Shown: positions 1-5,536 of the stretch, piece by piece
Layout: each line of letters begins with the position of its first letter
How positions within the stretch are numbered: position 1 is the stretch's first letter
Source: Pseudomonadota bacterium
GTDB taxonomy: Bacteria; Pseudomonadota; Alphaproteobacteria; Rhizobiales; Rhizobiaceae
Length of the DNA: 5,536 nucleotides
NCBI GenBank assembly: GCA_003242525.1
Contig: QGUU01000197.1
Location: 1-5,536, forward strand
Direction: 5' to 3'
Translations under genes and position numbers: made by a program
Notes under the pieces: generated by a model
The model's database searches: none
What the model saw: only the letters and a program-made list of their open reading frames with translations
What the model was told of the DNA's origin: nothing

Positions 1-814
1 CACATTGGGGCAGAAATAACCGGCGGCCGAGGCCAATCCCCCCCCCCCCTGCAGGCAGCGGCGGTTGCGCACCGAGCCCGATGAAGCCCAGCCCCGCCGC
101 TGTCAGGATGATGCCGGCCATGTCGAGGGTAATCCGCACGATCAACGAGGACAGGCACAGCGGCATGATATGGCGCAGCACGATGCGGAACGGCGATGCG
201 CCCATCAGTTCCACCGCCTTGATGAAATCGGAATTGCGCACGGTCAGCGTCTCGGCCCGCGCGATCCGCGCATAGGGTGGCCAGGACGTTATCGCGATCG
301 CCAGCACCGCATTCTCGATGCCTGGCCCCAGTGCGGCAACAAAGGCCAGCGCCAGGATCAGCTTCGGAAAGGCGAGGAAGATGTCTGTGATGCGCATCAG
401 GATGGCGTCGATCCAGCCGCCCGCATAACCGGCCACGGCGCCGACGATCAGGCCTATGGGCGCTGCAATGATGGCAACCAGCACCACCACGTAAAGGGTC
501 CAGCGCGATCCGTAGACGATACGTGAATAGATGTCGCGGCCGAGGTCGTCGGTACCCAGCCAATGCTCCGCGCCCGGGGGAAGGAGACGAGCATTCCTCA
601 GGTCGCCCACATAGGGAGAATGAGTGGCGAGCACATCCGCGAATGCGGCAACGGCGACAAGGGCCACGATGATGCCAAGGCCGGCCATGGCAAGCCAGTT
701 CGACGAAAAGCGCCGCCAGGTGACGTAGGCGCGTCCCAGCCGTGCCTGGACACGGGAGGCGGGGCGCTCCGACAAAAGCCATTCGCGGCGTGAAACGGGA
801 CGCAGAACGGTCAC
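1..814 (-). CDS. ABC transporter permease, DppC/OppC type (3' part missing; probable frameshift)
   Basis: Inner-membrane subunit of a peptide-type ABC importer, pairing with the DppB-like permease encoded just upstream. Read leftwards from a GTG at 814 it begins MTVLRPVSRREWLLSERP. A first membrane segment lies near residues 41-60, then the family signature GTDDLGRDIYSRIVYGSR (87-104), further hydrophobic segments near 105-131 and 147-178, and the cytoplasmic EAA loop that docks on the ATPase (about 196-225, containing KAVELMGASPFRIVLRHIMP). GLGFIGLGAQPPLP (241-254) is typical of the family. After residue 255 the zero frame enters a run of 12 G and becomes GGGGIGLGRRLF, which does not fit; another frame gives LASAAGYFCPNV, which does. 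A one-base slip in the run is therefore likely. The zero frame has no stop before the window edge. An in-frame TTG at 835 is an alternative start; a GGGGG run 8 bases before the GTG may be its binding site. Confidence 0.9.
   Translation of the reverse strand, partial: MTVLRPVSRREWLLSERPASRVQARLGRAYVTWRRFSSNWLAMAGLGIIVALVAVAAFADVLATHSPYVGDLRNARLLPPGAEHWLGTDDLGRDIYSRIVYGSRWTLYVVVLVAIIAAPIGLIVGAVAGYAGGWIDAILMRITDIFLAFPKLILALAFVAALGPGIENAVLAIAITSWPPYARIARAETLTVRNSDFIKAVELMGASPFRIVLRHIMPLCLSSLIVRITLDMAGIILTAAGLGFIGLGAQPPLPAGGGGIGLGRRLFLPQC
38..49. repeat. Homopolymer run of 12 C (12 G in the permease mRNA)
   Basis: Twelve consecutive C lie inside the DppC-type permease gene, directly beside the sequence CCTGCAGG (48-55, overlapping the last two C). 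In the coding direction the run replaces the place where the family usually reads Pro-(Glu/Asp/Ala)-Trp-Gly-Ala-Met. The frame that matches the family before the run differs by one base from the frame that matches after it. The run is seen directly; whether it is a true tract or a sequencing/assembly error cannot be told from the sequence. Confidence 0.9.
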
Positions 815-898
815 GGGCGAACCCCCGGCTGACAACCGGACCTGGCGGTTCTCCCGGTTCCTGGCTTTCGGAGGGCGGCTGGAATTTCGTCGCGATGA

Positions 899-912
899 GC
901 GGACGCATCCGC
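899..912 (-). other. Short hairpin in the gap between the two permease genes
   Basis: The 109-base gap between the DppB-type stop (924) and the DppC-type GTG start (814) contains a perfect 5-bp inverted repeat with a 4-base loop (GCGGA-TGCG-TCCGC in the mRNA sense). There is no T run after it, so it is not an intrinsic terminator. It could help stabilise the mRNA or could be chance in GC-rich DNA. I see no small gene in the gap; the DppC-type frame is open through it but lacks an ATG. Confidence 0.25.
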
Positions 913-923
913 GGCGAACAATG

Positions 924-1991
924 TCATTGTGTCTTCGTCCTCGGATCAAGCAGCCTGTAGAGCAGATCGGACAGCAGGTTGATGCCGATGAATACCGAGC
1001 CGATGATGATCGTGCCCCCGAGAACGGCGTTCATGTCGGCATTCTGCAGGGAATTGGTGATGTAGAGGCCGATGCCCGGCCAGGAGAACACGGTTTCGGT
1101 CAGCACCGAGCCCTCCAGCAGGCCGGCATAGGACAGGGCAATCACCGTCACCAGCGGCACGGCCGCGTTACGCAATGCATGGCCCCAGATGATACGGGTT
1201 TCCGACAGGCCCTTGGCGCGCGCGGCGACAATATATTCCTGGCTGAGTTCATTCAGCATGAAGGAGCGCGTCATACGGCTGATATAGGCGAGCGAAAAAT
1301 AGCCCAGCAATGCTGCCGGCAGGATGATGTGCCGGAAAACGTCGCGGAATACATCCCATTGCCCCTGCATGGCGGAGTCGAGGAGGTAGAACCCCGTGAC
1401 TGGCGTGAAGGAATATTCGTAGACGATGTCGATGCGGCCCGGAAAGGCGACCCACTGGAGCTTGGCGTAAAACAGGACCAGCCCCAGAAGGCCCAGCCAG
1501 AAGATGGGTACCGAGTAGCCGACCAGGCCCACAACCCGCACGATCTGGTCGATGATGCTGCCCCGCTTCACCGCCGCCAGAACGCCGAGTGGAACGCCGA
1601 GAATGGTTCCGATCAGCGTGCCGACGGTCGCCAATTCGATGGTCGCAGGAAAGACGCGCCGGATATCGGTCATTACCGGATTTGTCGTCAGCACCGATGT
1701 GCCGAACTCGCCGTTCAGCGCCGACTTGAGATAGATCCAGAACTGCTGGATCAACGGCAGATCCAGGCCCATTTCGCGGCGGGTACGCTCGACAACGCTC
1801 TCGGGCGCGCGGTCACCGAGGACGGCCAGAACCGGGTCGACCGGAATGACGCGCCCGATGAAGAAGGTGACTGCGAGCAGGCCAAGATAGGTCGATGCCG
1901 CGATCACCAGAAAGCGCGCGACCCCGCCGATAATGGCAAGGGCACGGCCGCTCGCGCGCCGTGCTCCCGCCTCCTGTTCCGCCACGCTCAA
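924..1991 (-). CDS. ABC transporter permease, DppB/OppB type
   Basis: First of two inner-membrane channel subunits of the peptide-type importer; 355 aa, slightly long for the family because of a charged N-terminal stretch of about 22 residues. Predicted membrane segments lie near 25-47, 118-141, 151-178, 218-240, 278-298 and 325-347, giving the usual six. The early motif VIPVDPVLAVLGDRAPE (48-64) and REMGLDLPL (72-80) are standard for DppB. The EAA loop contacting the ATPase is at about 252-281 (EYIVAARAKGLSETRIIWGH onward), followed by ETVFSWPGIG (299-308) and a C-terminal LLDPRTK. The start is a TTG at 1991, chosen because GGGGAGG (2007-2001) sits 9 bases before it; a GTG two codons later would be 15 bases away. 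It begins 18 bases after the binding-protein stop, so the two are co-transcribed. Substrate is not determined by this subunit. Confidence 0.96.
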   Translation of the reverse strand: MSVAEQEAGARRASGRALAIIGGVARFLVIAASTYLGLLAVTFFIGRVIPVDPVLAVLGDRAPESVVERTRREMGLDLPLIQQFWIYLKSALNGEFGTSVLTTNPVMTDIRRVFPATIELATVGTLIGTILGVPLGVLAAVKRGSIIDQIVRVVGLVGYSVPIFWLGLLGLVLFYAKLQWVAFPGRIDIVYEYSFTPVTGFYLLDSAMQGQWDVFRDVFRHIILPAALLGYFSLAYISRMTRSFMLNELSQEYIVAARAKGLSETRIIWGHALRNAAVPLVTVIALSYAGLLEGSVLTETVFSWPGIGLYITNSLQNADMNAVLGGTIIIGSVFIGINLLSDLLYRLLDPRTKTQ

Positions 1992-2020
1992 AGGAAAAAG
2001 CCTCCCCGGCTATTCCTTCG
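1989..2020 (-). promoter_or_regulatory. Hairpin covering the permease ribosome binding site and TTG start
   Basis: In the operon mRNA, CGAAGGAA pairs with UUCCUUUG (8 pairs, one G-U), then after a small U/UU internal loop AGCC pairs with GGCU, closing on a GGGGA loop. The stem includes the stop codon of the binding protein (2012-2010) on one side and the TTG start of the DppB-type permease (1991-1989) on the other; the Shine-Dalgarno GGGGAGG is partly in the loop. The inner stem is followed by five U. It could lower permease translation relative to the binding protein, protect the upstream mRNA from 3' decay, or act as a weak attenuator. The pairing is seen; function is inferred. Confidence 0.5.
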
Positions 2021-3650
2021 CGACCTGCCCCACGAAGTTCGTGTCAAAGCTGGGGCCAAGCCTGAAATTCTTGACCCGGGTGCTGACGCCCGCCACTTCG
2101 AGCTGCTGGTGAATGATGACGAAGGGGCTGGTTTCGAGCACCTTCCGCTGCAGGTCCTTGTACATTTGCGCGCGCTTTTCCGAATCCTTTTCCAGCAGCG
2201 CCGCTTCGGTCTCCTGGGTGAGGTCCGGAATGTCCCAAGCGTTGCGCCAGGCCAGGGTCTTGGTCTTGCCGTCGTCCGAATTGTCCGGATTGGAGGCGAA
2301 GGTCTGGGCATTGGAGTTCGGATCAAAGTAATCCTGTCCCCACTGGCCGATATAGATGTCGTGGTTGCGGGCGCGGTACTTGGTAAGCGTCTGCTTACCG
2401 TCACCGGGAATAAGCTCGATCTTGATTCCGGCCTGCGCCGCAGTCTGCTGGATCGACTCGGCCATGCCGGTCGTCGGCTGGCCCACGCGCACGTCCATTG
2501 TCACGCTGAAGCCGTCCTTCAGACCGGCCTTTTCGAGCAGCTCCTTGGCCTTGGCCACATCGAGCTTGTAGGGATTTTCGTCGAGATATCCCAGGTCGCC
2601 GTCAGGCAGGAAGGTCTGGTGGATCTCGCCAATGCCCTTGAGGATTGTGGAGCCCAGCGCGTCATAGTCGACGAGATATTTGAACGCCTGGCGCACTTCC
2701 GGCTTGGCAAGCGTCTCGTTCTTCTGGTTCAGGCTGATGTAGTAGATGGTGCCCTTCGGAGCGCTGGCAGTGGTCAGGTCCGGATTGGAGGCGATGGCAT
2801 CGAGATCGTTCGGTTCCAGGTTGCGCGCAACGTCGATATCGCCTGCCTCCAGGGCCAGACGCTGTGCCGAGCTTTCCTTCATGTGCCGGTAGATGACGCG
2901 GGCAAGCGGCGCCTTTTCGCCCCAATAATTGTCGTTGCGCTCCAGTACGACCACCTCGTTGGCGCGCCATTCGCGCAACTTGAAGGGCCCGGAGCCTGCA
3001 TAGTTGGTCTTCAGCCAGCCATTGCCGAAGTCATTGTCCCACTTGTAGTCGTCGCTTGGCGTGACGGCCACCGCGTGCTCCTTGACGAGCTTGGAATCGA
3101 CAACCGCGCCGACGGTGGCGGAGAGGCAGTTCAGCACGAAGCTGGGAGCATATGGCTTGTCGACGGTGAACTGAAAGGTGGTGTCGTCCACAGCCTTGGC
3201 CTTTTCAGCGACATTGTCGCCATTGATGCCGAACTGGCCGATGATGAAGGCGGGACTCTTGTCAAGCTTGATGACGCGCTCGAACGAATAGGCAACGTCA
3301 GCTGCCGTGATCGGATTGCCGGAAGCGAACTTGAGGCCCGGCTTCAGCTTGAACGTATAGACCATGCCGTCGTCGGACACGGTCCAGCTTTCGGCAATGT
3401 CTCCCACCACCCTGGACGTGTCGTCCAGGTCGAGGCGCACCAGCAGGTTATAGGTGTTGCCCGTCACTTCTGCGGCTGAGAACTCGAAGGCTTCGCCCGG
3501 ATCCATGCTGATGATGTCGTCGATGGCGAAGCCTTCCACCAGCGTATCGGCGGGCGTCACGGCGAGGGCAGGCGCAGCCAACAGCGCGGCCGAGAGGGCG
3601 GTCCCCACCAGCCAGAGGCGCGAGCTGCGAACGATATTCTCCATTTTCAT
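2010..3650 (-). CDS. Periplasmic solute-binding protein, family 5 (peptide/nickel/opine ABC importer)
   Basis: Captures the substrate in the periplasm and delivers it to the permeases encoded next; 546 aa, normal for the family. Residues 1-30 form a Sec signal peptide: basic start, hydrophobic core around 12-26, cleavage predicted after PALA (27-30). There is no lipobox cysteine, so a soluble periplasmic protein is expected. The family-5 signature region is about 86-126 (AESWTVSDDGMVYTFKLKPG, then TAADVAYSFERV). NYAGSGPFKLREW (216-228) and NDNYWG (239-244) are typical conserved stretches. GQWGQDYFDP (435-444) aligns with the DppA segment carrying the aspartate that holds the ligand amino group, making Asp440 the counterpart. 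The ATG at 3650 is chosen for the signal peptide and for AGGGA 8 bases upstream; ATG at 3644 is a second option. The frame stays open upstream to 4064 but that part looks non-coding. The exact ligand cannot be read from the sequence. Confidence 0.96.
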   Translation of the reverse strand: MKMENIVRSSRLWLVGTALSAALLAAPALAVTPADTLVEGFAIDDIISMDPGEAFEFSAAEVTGNTYNLLVRLDLDDTSRVVGDIAESWTVSDDGMVYTFKLKPGLKFASGNPITAADVAYSFERVIKLDKSPAFIIGQFGINGDNVAEKAKAVDDTTFQFTVDKPYAPSFVLNCLSATVGAVVDSKLVKEHAVAVTPSDDYKWDNDFGNGWLKTNYAGSGPFKLREWRANEVVVLERNDNYWGEKAPLARVIYRHMKESSAQRLALEAGDIDVARNLEPNDLDAIASNPDLTTASAPKGTIYYISLNQKNETLAKPEVRQAFKYLVDYDALGSTILKGIGEIHQTFLPDGDLGYLDENPYKLDVAKAKELLEKAGLKDGFSVTMDVRVGQPTTGMAESIQQTAAQAGIKIELIPGDGKQTLTKYRARNHDIYIGQWGQDYFDPNSNAQTFASNPDNSDDGKTKTLAWRNAWDIPDLTQETEAALLEKDSEKRAQMYKDLQRKVLETSPFVIIHQQLEVAGVSTRVKNFRLGPSFDTNFVGQVAKE

Positions 3651-3658
3651 GTCAGTGT

Positions 3659-3663
3659 TCCCT
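3659..3663 (-). promoter_or_regulatory. Ribosome binding site of the binding-protein gene
   Basis: AGGGA in the mRNA sense, 8 bases before the ATG at 3650. It decides the start, because the open frame continues for 138 more codons upstream without a stop. Confidence 0.6.
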
Positions 3664-3769
3664 GTTCTTCTTGGTCGTGGCACCGACGCGGACCCGATGC
3701 CGCAGGCGAGCCAATAGCAGCATTGCCGCTCCGCTCCTGCTTCGCCGTCAAAGGCAGCGTGGCGGAAAC

Positions 3770-3796
3770 GATATATGGCCTTGTGGCACACGGCAA
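3770..3796 (-). promoter_or_regulatory. Weak candidate promoter for the importer operon
   Basis: On the minus strand TTGCCG (3796-3791) and TATATC (3775-3770) match the -35 and -10 consensus at 4 of 6 positions each, with a short 15-base spacer. It would give a leader of about 115 bases. The spacer is shorter than optimal, and promoters in GC-rich alphaproteobacteria are hard to call by eye. A perfect TTGACA at 3815-3810 on the same strand has no -10 element at the right distance. Confidence 0.2.
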
Positions 3797-3830
3797 CGGC
3801 ACTTTTGTATGTCAATCTGCGTCCCTGAAC

Positions 3831-3867
3831 CCGCTCTTTCGCCGACCCGCCGGCGGCGAAACAGCGG
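3831..3867. promoter_or_regulatory. Large imperfect inverted repeat, candidate operator or leader hairpin
   Basis: Left arm CCGCTCTTTCGCCG (3831-3844) and right arm CGGCGAAACAGCGG (3854-3867) are complementary at 13 of 14 positions, with an uninterrupted inner 8-bp block (TTTCGCCG/CGGCGAAA) and a 9-base spacer. It is the most symmetric element between the two divergent genes. The dyad could bind a dimeric repressor or activator acting on both genes; if transcribed, it would form a strong hairpin. There is no T run after it, so it is not a standard terminator. Confidence 0.5.
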
Positions 3868-3990
3868 CCAGGGACCGTATCGGCCTCGAAGCTCGGATCG
3901 CTCCACCGGACTCGAAGCCTGCACCGGAGTCGGCTATCTGTCGGTGGACGTCGCCTGAACCCGGCGCAAGAAAGCTGCAAGGAGAAAAGA

Positions 3991-5364
3991 ATGCTCGACC
4001 AATCCAACGAACTCGCCGCCTGGGACCGGGACCACTTCTTCCATCCGTCGACCCATATGGGCACTCATGCGCGCGGCGAATCACCGAACCGGGTGATGGC
4101 CGGCGGCGAGGGCGTGACGATCTGGGATGTCGGCGGCAAGAAGAGCATCGACGCCTTTGCCGGCCTCTATTGCGTCAATGTCGGCTACGGCCGCCAGAAA
4201 ATTGCCGATGCGATCGCGACCCAGGCCAGGAACCTGGCCTATTACCATGCTTATGTGGGCCATGGGACGGACGCCTCGATCCGGCTTTCCAAGATGATCA
4301 TCGACCGTGCGCCGAAGGGCATGTCGAGAGTCTATTACGGCCTCTCCGGCTCCGATGCGAACGAGACCAACATCAAACTGATCTGGTACTACAACAATGT
4401 GCTCGGTCGGCCGGAGAAGAAGAAGATCATCTCGCGCTGGCGCGGCTATCACGGCTCGGGCGTCATGACCGGATCGCTGACCGGCCTTGCCGGCTTCCAC
4501 AATGCATTCGACCTGCCCCGGGCCCCGGTGCTGCATACGGAGGCGCCCTACTACTACAGACGCGACGATCGTTCCCTTTCGCAGGAGCAGTTCTCGCAGT
4601 TCTGCGCGGACCAGCTTGAAAAGCTGATCCTGGCGCAGGGACCCGAAACCATCGCGGCCTTCATCGGCGAGCCTGTGCTCGGCACCGGCGGCATTGTGCC
4701 GCCGCCGAAAGGCTATTGGGAAAAGATCCAGGGGGTGTTGAAGAAGTACGACATCCTCCTCGTCGCGGATGAGGTCGTGACCGGCTTCGGCCGGCTGGGC
4801 ACGATGTTCGGCTCCGACCACTACGGCATGGAGCCCGACCTAATTACCATCGCCAAGGGGCTGACCTCTGCCTATGCGCCGCTCTCCGGCGTCATTGTCG
4901 GCGACAAGGTCTGGAAGGTGCTGGTGGAGGGATCGGACAAGCTAGGCCCCATAGGCCATGGCTGGACCTATTCGGCCCATCCGATCTGCGCGGCCGCAGG
5001 CGTTGCCAATCTCGAGCTCATTGACGAGCTCGACCTTGTACGGAATGCCGGCGAGACCGGCGCCTATTTCCGCAGCGAGCTTGCCAGAGCCGTTGCCGAT
5101 CACAAGCATGTCGGCGAGGTGCGCGGAGAGGGCATGCTGGCGGCCGTGGAATTCGTCGAGGATCGCGACGACCGCAAGTTCTTCGACCCGGCCAGAAAGA
5201 TCGGACCGCAGGTCGCCACTGCACTTGCCGAACGCGGTGTGATCGGCCGCGCCATGCCGCAAGGCGACATACTCGGCTTCGCGCCACCGCTTTGCCTGAC
5301 CCGCGAGGAGGCGGACATCGTCGTCGCGAAAACGGCGGACGCGGTAAAGGCGGTGCTGGGCTAG
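3991..5364 (+). CDS. Class III PLP-dependent aminotransferase (omega-transaminase type)
   Basis: Cytoplasmic fold-type I enzyme of 457 aa, full length, that should transfer an amino group from a primary amine or omega-amino acid to a keto acid, usually pyruvate. It resembles Chromobacterium violaceum omega-transaminase and Pseudomonas SpuC along its whole length. Visible catalytic features: PLP Schiff-base lysine K289 in ITIAKGLTS; D260 in VADEVVTGFGR contacting the pyridine nitrogen; SGS (119-121) and T326 in GWTYSAHP for the phosphate; Y153 in RGYHG stacking on the ring; E227 in GEPVLGTGG; R420, counterpart of the flipping arginine that binds substrate carboxylates. Position 60 is Tyr (AFAGLYCVNVGYG), where the two relatives have Trp. 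The ATG has AAGGAG 6 bases upstream. It is divergent from the importer operon, suggesting it acts on the imported compound. Databases often label such proteins aspartate aminotransferase family, which does not define the substrate. Confidence 0.97.
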   Translation: MLDQSNELAAWDRDHFFHPSTHMGTHARGESPNRVMAGGEGVTIWDVGGKKSIDAFAGLYCVNVGYGRQKIADAIATQARNLAYYHAYVGHGTDASIRLSKMIIDRAPKGMSRVYYGLSGSDANETNIKLIWYYNNVLGRPEKKKIISRWRGYHGSGVMTGSLTGLAGFHNAFDLPRAPVLHTEAPYYYRRDDRSLSQEQFSQFCADQLEKLILAQGPETIAAFIGEPVLGTGGIVPPPKGYWEKIQGVLKKYDILLVADEVVTGFGRLGTMFGSDHYGMEPDLITIAKGLTSAYAPLSGVIVGDKVWKVLVEGSDKLGPIGHGWTYSAHPICAAAGVANLELIDELDLVRNAGETGAYFRSELARAVADHKHVGEVRGEGMLAAVEFVEDRDDRKFFDPARKIGPQVATALAERGVIGRAMPQGDILGFAPPLCLTREEADIVVAKTADAVKAVLG

Positions 5365-5510
5365 CCCGGCTTCGGTCCGGCCTCGCCGGGCAGGGGAACC
5401 CATTCGCCGGTCTGCCGCACCTGCAGATGCCGGGGCTGACCGGCCGGTGGGCGGCGCTTGAAACGCTCGTTCGAGCATTCGGTTGCGGCGCGCCATCCAG
5501 CGCCCTGCAC
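5361..5510 (-). CDS. Possible tail of a convergent gene or short ORF, unrecognised
   Basis: On the minus strand a frame ending in TAG at 5363-5361 reads RHLQVRQTGEWVPLPGEAG near its end, which has a protein-like composition. Its stop overlaps the aminotransferase stop through the palindrome CTAG (5361-5364). From the GTG at 5510 it would be 49 aa. Upstream the frame is closed by TAA at 5528-5526, beside a run of six T (plus strand); one missing base in that run would join it to an open frame reaching the window edge. Against it: the region also holds a terminator-like hairpin, third-base composition does not favour this frame clearly over its neighbour, and I recognise no family. Confidence 0.2.
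   Translation of the reverse strand: MQGAGWRAATECSNERFKRRPPAGQPRHLQVRQTGEWVPLPGEAGPKPG
5364..5391. other. GC-rich inverted repeat just after the aminotransferase stop
   Basis: GCCCGGC (5364-5370) and GCCGGGC (5385-5391) are perfectly complementary around a 14-base loop, starting at the last base of the aminotransferase stop codon. No T run follows on either strand, so it is not a classic intrinsic terminator. It may protect the mRNA 3' end or slow transcription between convergent genes. Confidence 0.35.
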
Positions 5511-5527
5511 CCCGGGTGCGATTTTTT
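5506..5527 (+). terminator. Likely intrinsic terminator downstream of the aminotransferase
   Basis: GCACC (5507-5511) pairs with GGTGC (5515-5519) around a 3-base loop, with an outer T-G wobble pair (5506/5520), followed by A and six T (5522-5527). The stem is short but GC-rich and the T run follows at once, on the strand of the aminotransferase, about 140 bases after its stop codon. It would end a single-gene transcript. The nearness of the window edge leaves the next gene unknown. Confidence 0.5.
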
Positions 5528-5536
5528 AACCCACGC

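Larger units (their letters stand above)
3651..3990. promoter_or_regulatory. Shared control region between the divergent importer operon and aminotransferase
   Basis: A 340-base stretch without a convincing gene. It must hold both outward promoters. The AT-richest part is about 3765-3815, the likeliest place for promoter elements. A large inverted repeat lies at 3831-3867. Two short direct repeats follow: CTCGAAGC at 3885-3892 and 3911-3918, and CACCGGA at 3904-3910 and 3922-3928. For the plus strand only a weak pair is visible, TTGTGG (3781-3786) and TTGTAT (3805-3810), 18 bases apart, each 3 of 6 against the sigma-70 consensus. The aminotransferase ribosome site AAGGAG ends at 3984. If that weak promoter were used, the inverted repeat would sit in the aminotransferase leader. 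Confidence 0.6.

Noticed and set aside
38..55. CTGCAG followed by a G run on the minus strand, resembling a G-tailed PstI cloning junction
   Set aside because: Sequence on both sides fits the same permease gene at the expected positions, so a junction between unrelated DNA is unlikely; a local run-length error explains it better.
65..526. A 153-codon open frame on the plus strand
   Set aside because: It is antisense to the DppC-type permease, whose signature and EAA loop lie in this stretch; the translation is Gln/His/Arg/Asp-rich noise.
921..3479. An 852-codon open frame on the plus strand across the DppB-type permease and binding-protein genes
   Set aside because: It is antisense to two genes with clear family motifs. 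Its translation is rich in His, Gln, Asp and Gly with no recognisable domain, as expected for an antisense frame in GC-rich coding DNA.
3784..3800. TGGCAC resembling the -24 element of a sigma-54 promoter
   Set aside because: The matching TTGC -12 element is missing at the required spacing.
3651..4064. Upstream in-frame extension of the binding-protein gene by 138 codons
   Set aside because: It would bury a clear Sec signal peptide inside the protein, overlap the divergent aminotransferase gene, and has non-protein-like composition; a ribosome binding site supports the ATG at 3650.
4081..4821. A 246-codon open frame on the minus strand inside the aminotransferase
   Set aside because: It is antisense to a gene with all catalytic motifs in place and shows no domain of its own.

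Overview
The window is GC-rich, with strong G/C bias at third codon positions. Protein similarity by eye suggests an alphaproteobacterium, most likely Rhizobiales (Mesorhizobium- or Brucella-like). That placement is inference from family resemblance and composition; no rRNA or marker gene is present.

Layout. Positions 1-3650 hold three genes read leftwards in the order binding protein, permease, permease: a periplasmic solute-binding protein of family 5 (2010-3650), a DppB-type permease (924-1991) and a DppC-type permease (814 to beyond the left edge). This is the front half of a peptide/nickel/opine-type ABC importer. The two ATPase genes that usually follow are not in the window and would lie to the left. 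A 340-base non-coding stretch (3651-3990) separates this operon from a divergent class III PLP-dependent aminotransferase of the omega-transaminase type (3991-5364, plus strand). The last 172 bases hold a GC-rich inverted repeat, a weak candidate for the tail of a convergent gene, and a hairpin followed by six T that looks like an intrinsic terminator.

How the parts may work together (inference). The importer would bring an amine- or amino-acid-containing compound, possibly a small peptide or conjugate, into the cell. The aminotransferase would move its amino group to a keto acid such as pyruvate. Divergent orientation over one shared control region suggests co-regulation, and a 14-bp-arm inverted repeat at 3831-3867 is the best operator candidate. 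No regulator gene is in the window.

Points that stand out: (1) a run of 12 C at 38-49 lies where the DppC family has a conserved short motif, and the reading frame appears to slip there; (2) a hairpin in the operon mRNA spans exactly from the end of the binding-protein gene to the TTG start codon of the first permease and contains its ribosome binding site; (3) the large inverted repeat between the divergent genes; (4) a Trp-to-Tyr change in the aminotransferase active site. The genes belong to known families. I see no evidence of a wholly new system, CRISPR array, mobile element or RNA gene.
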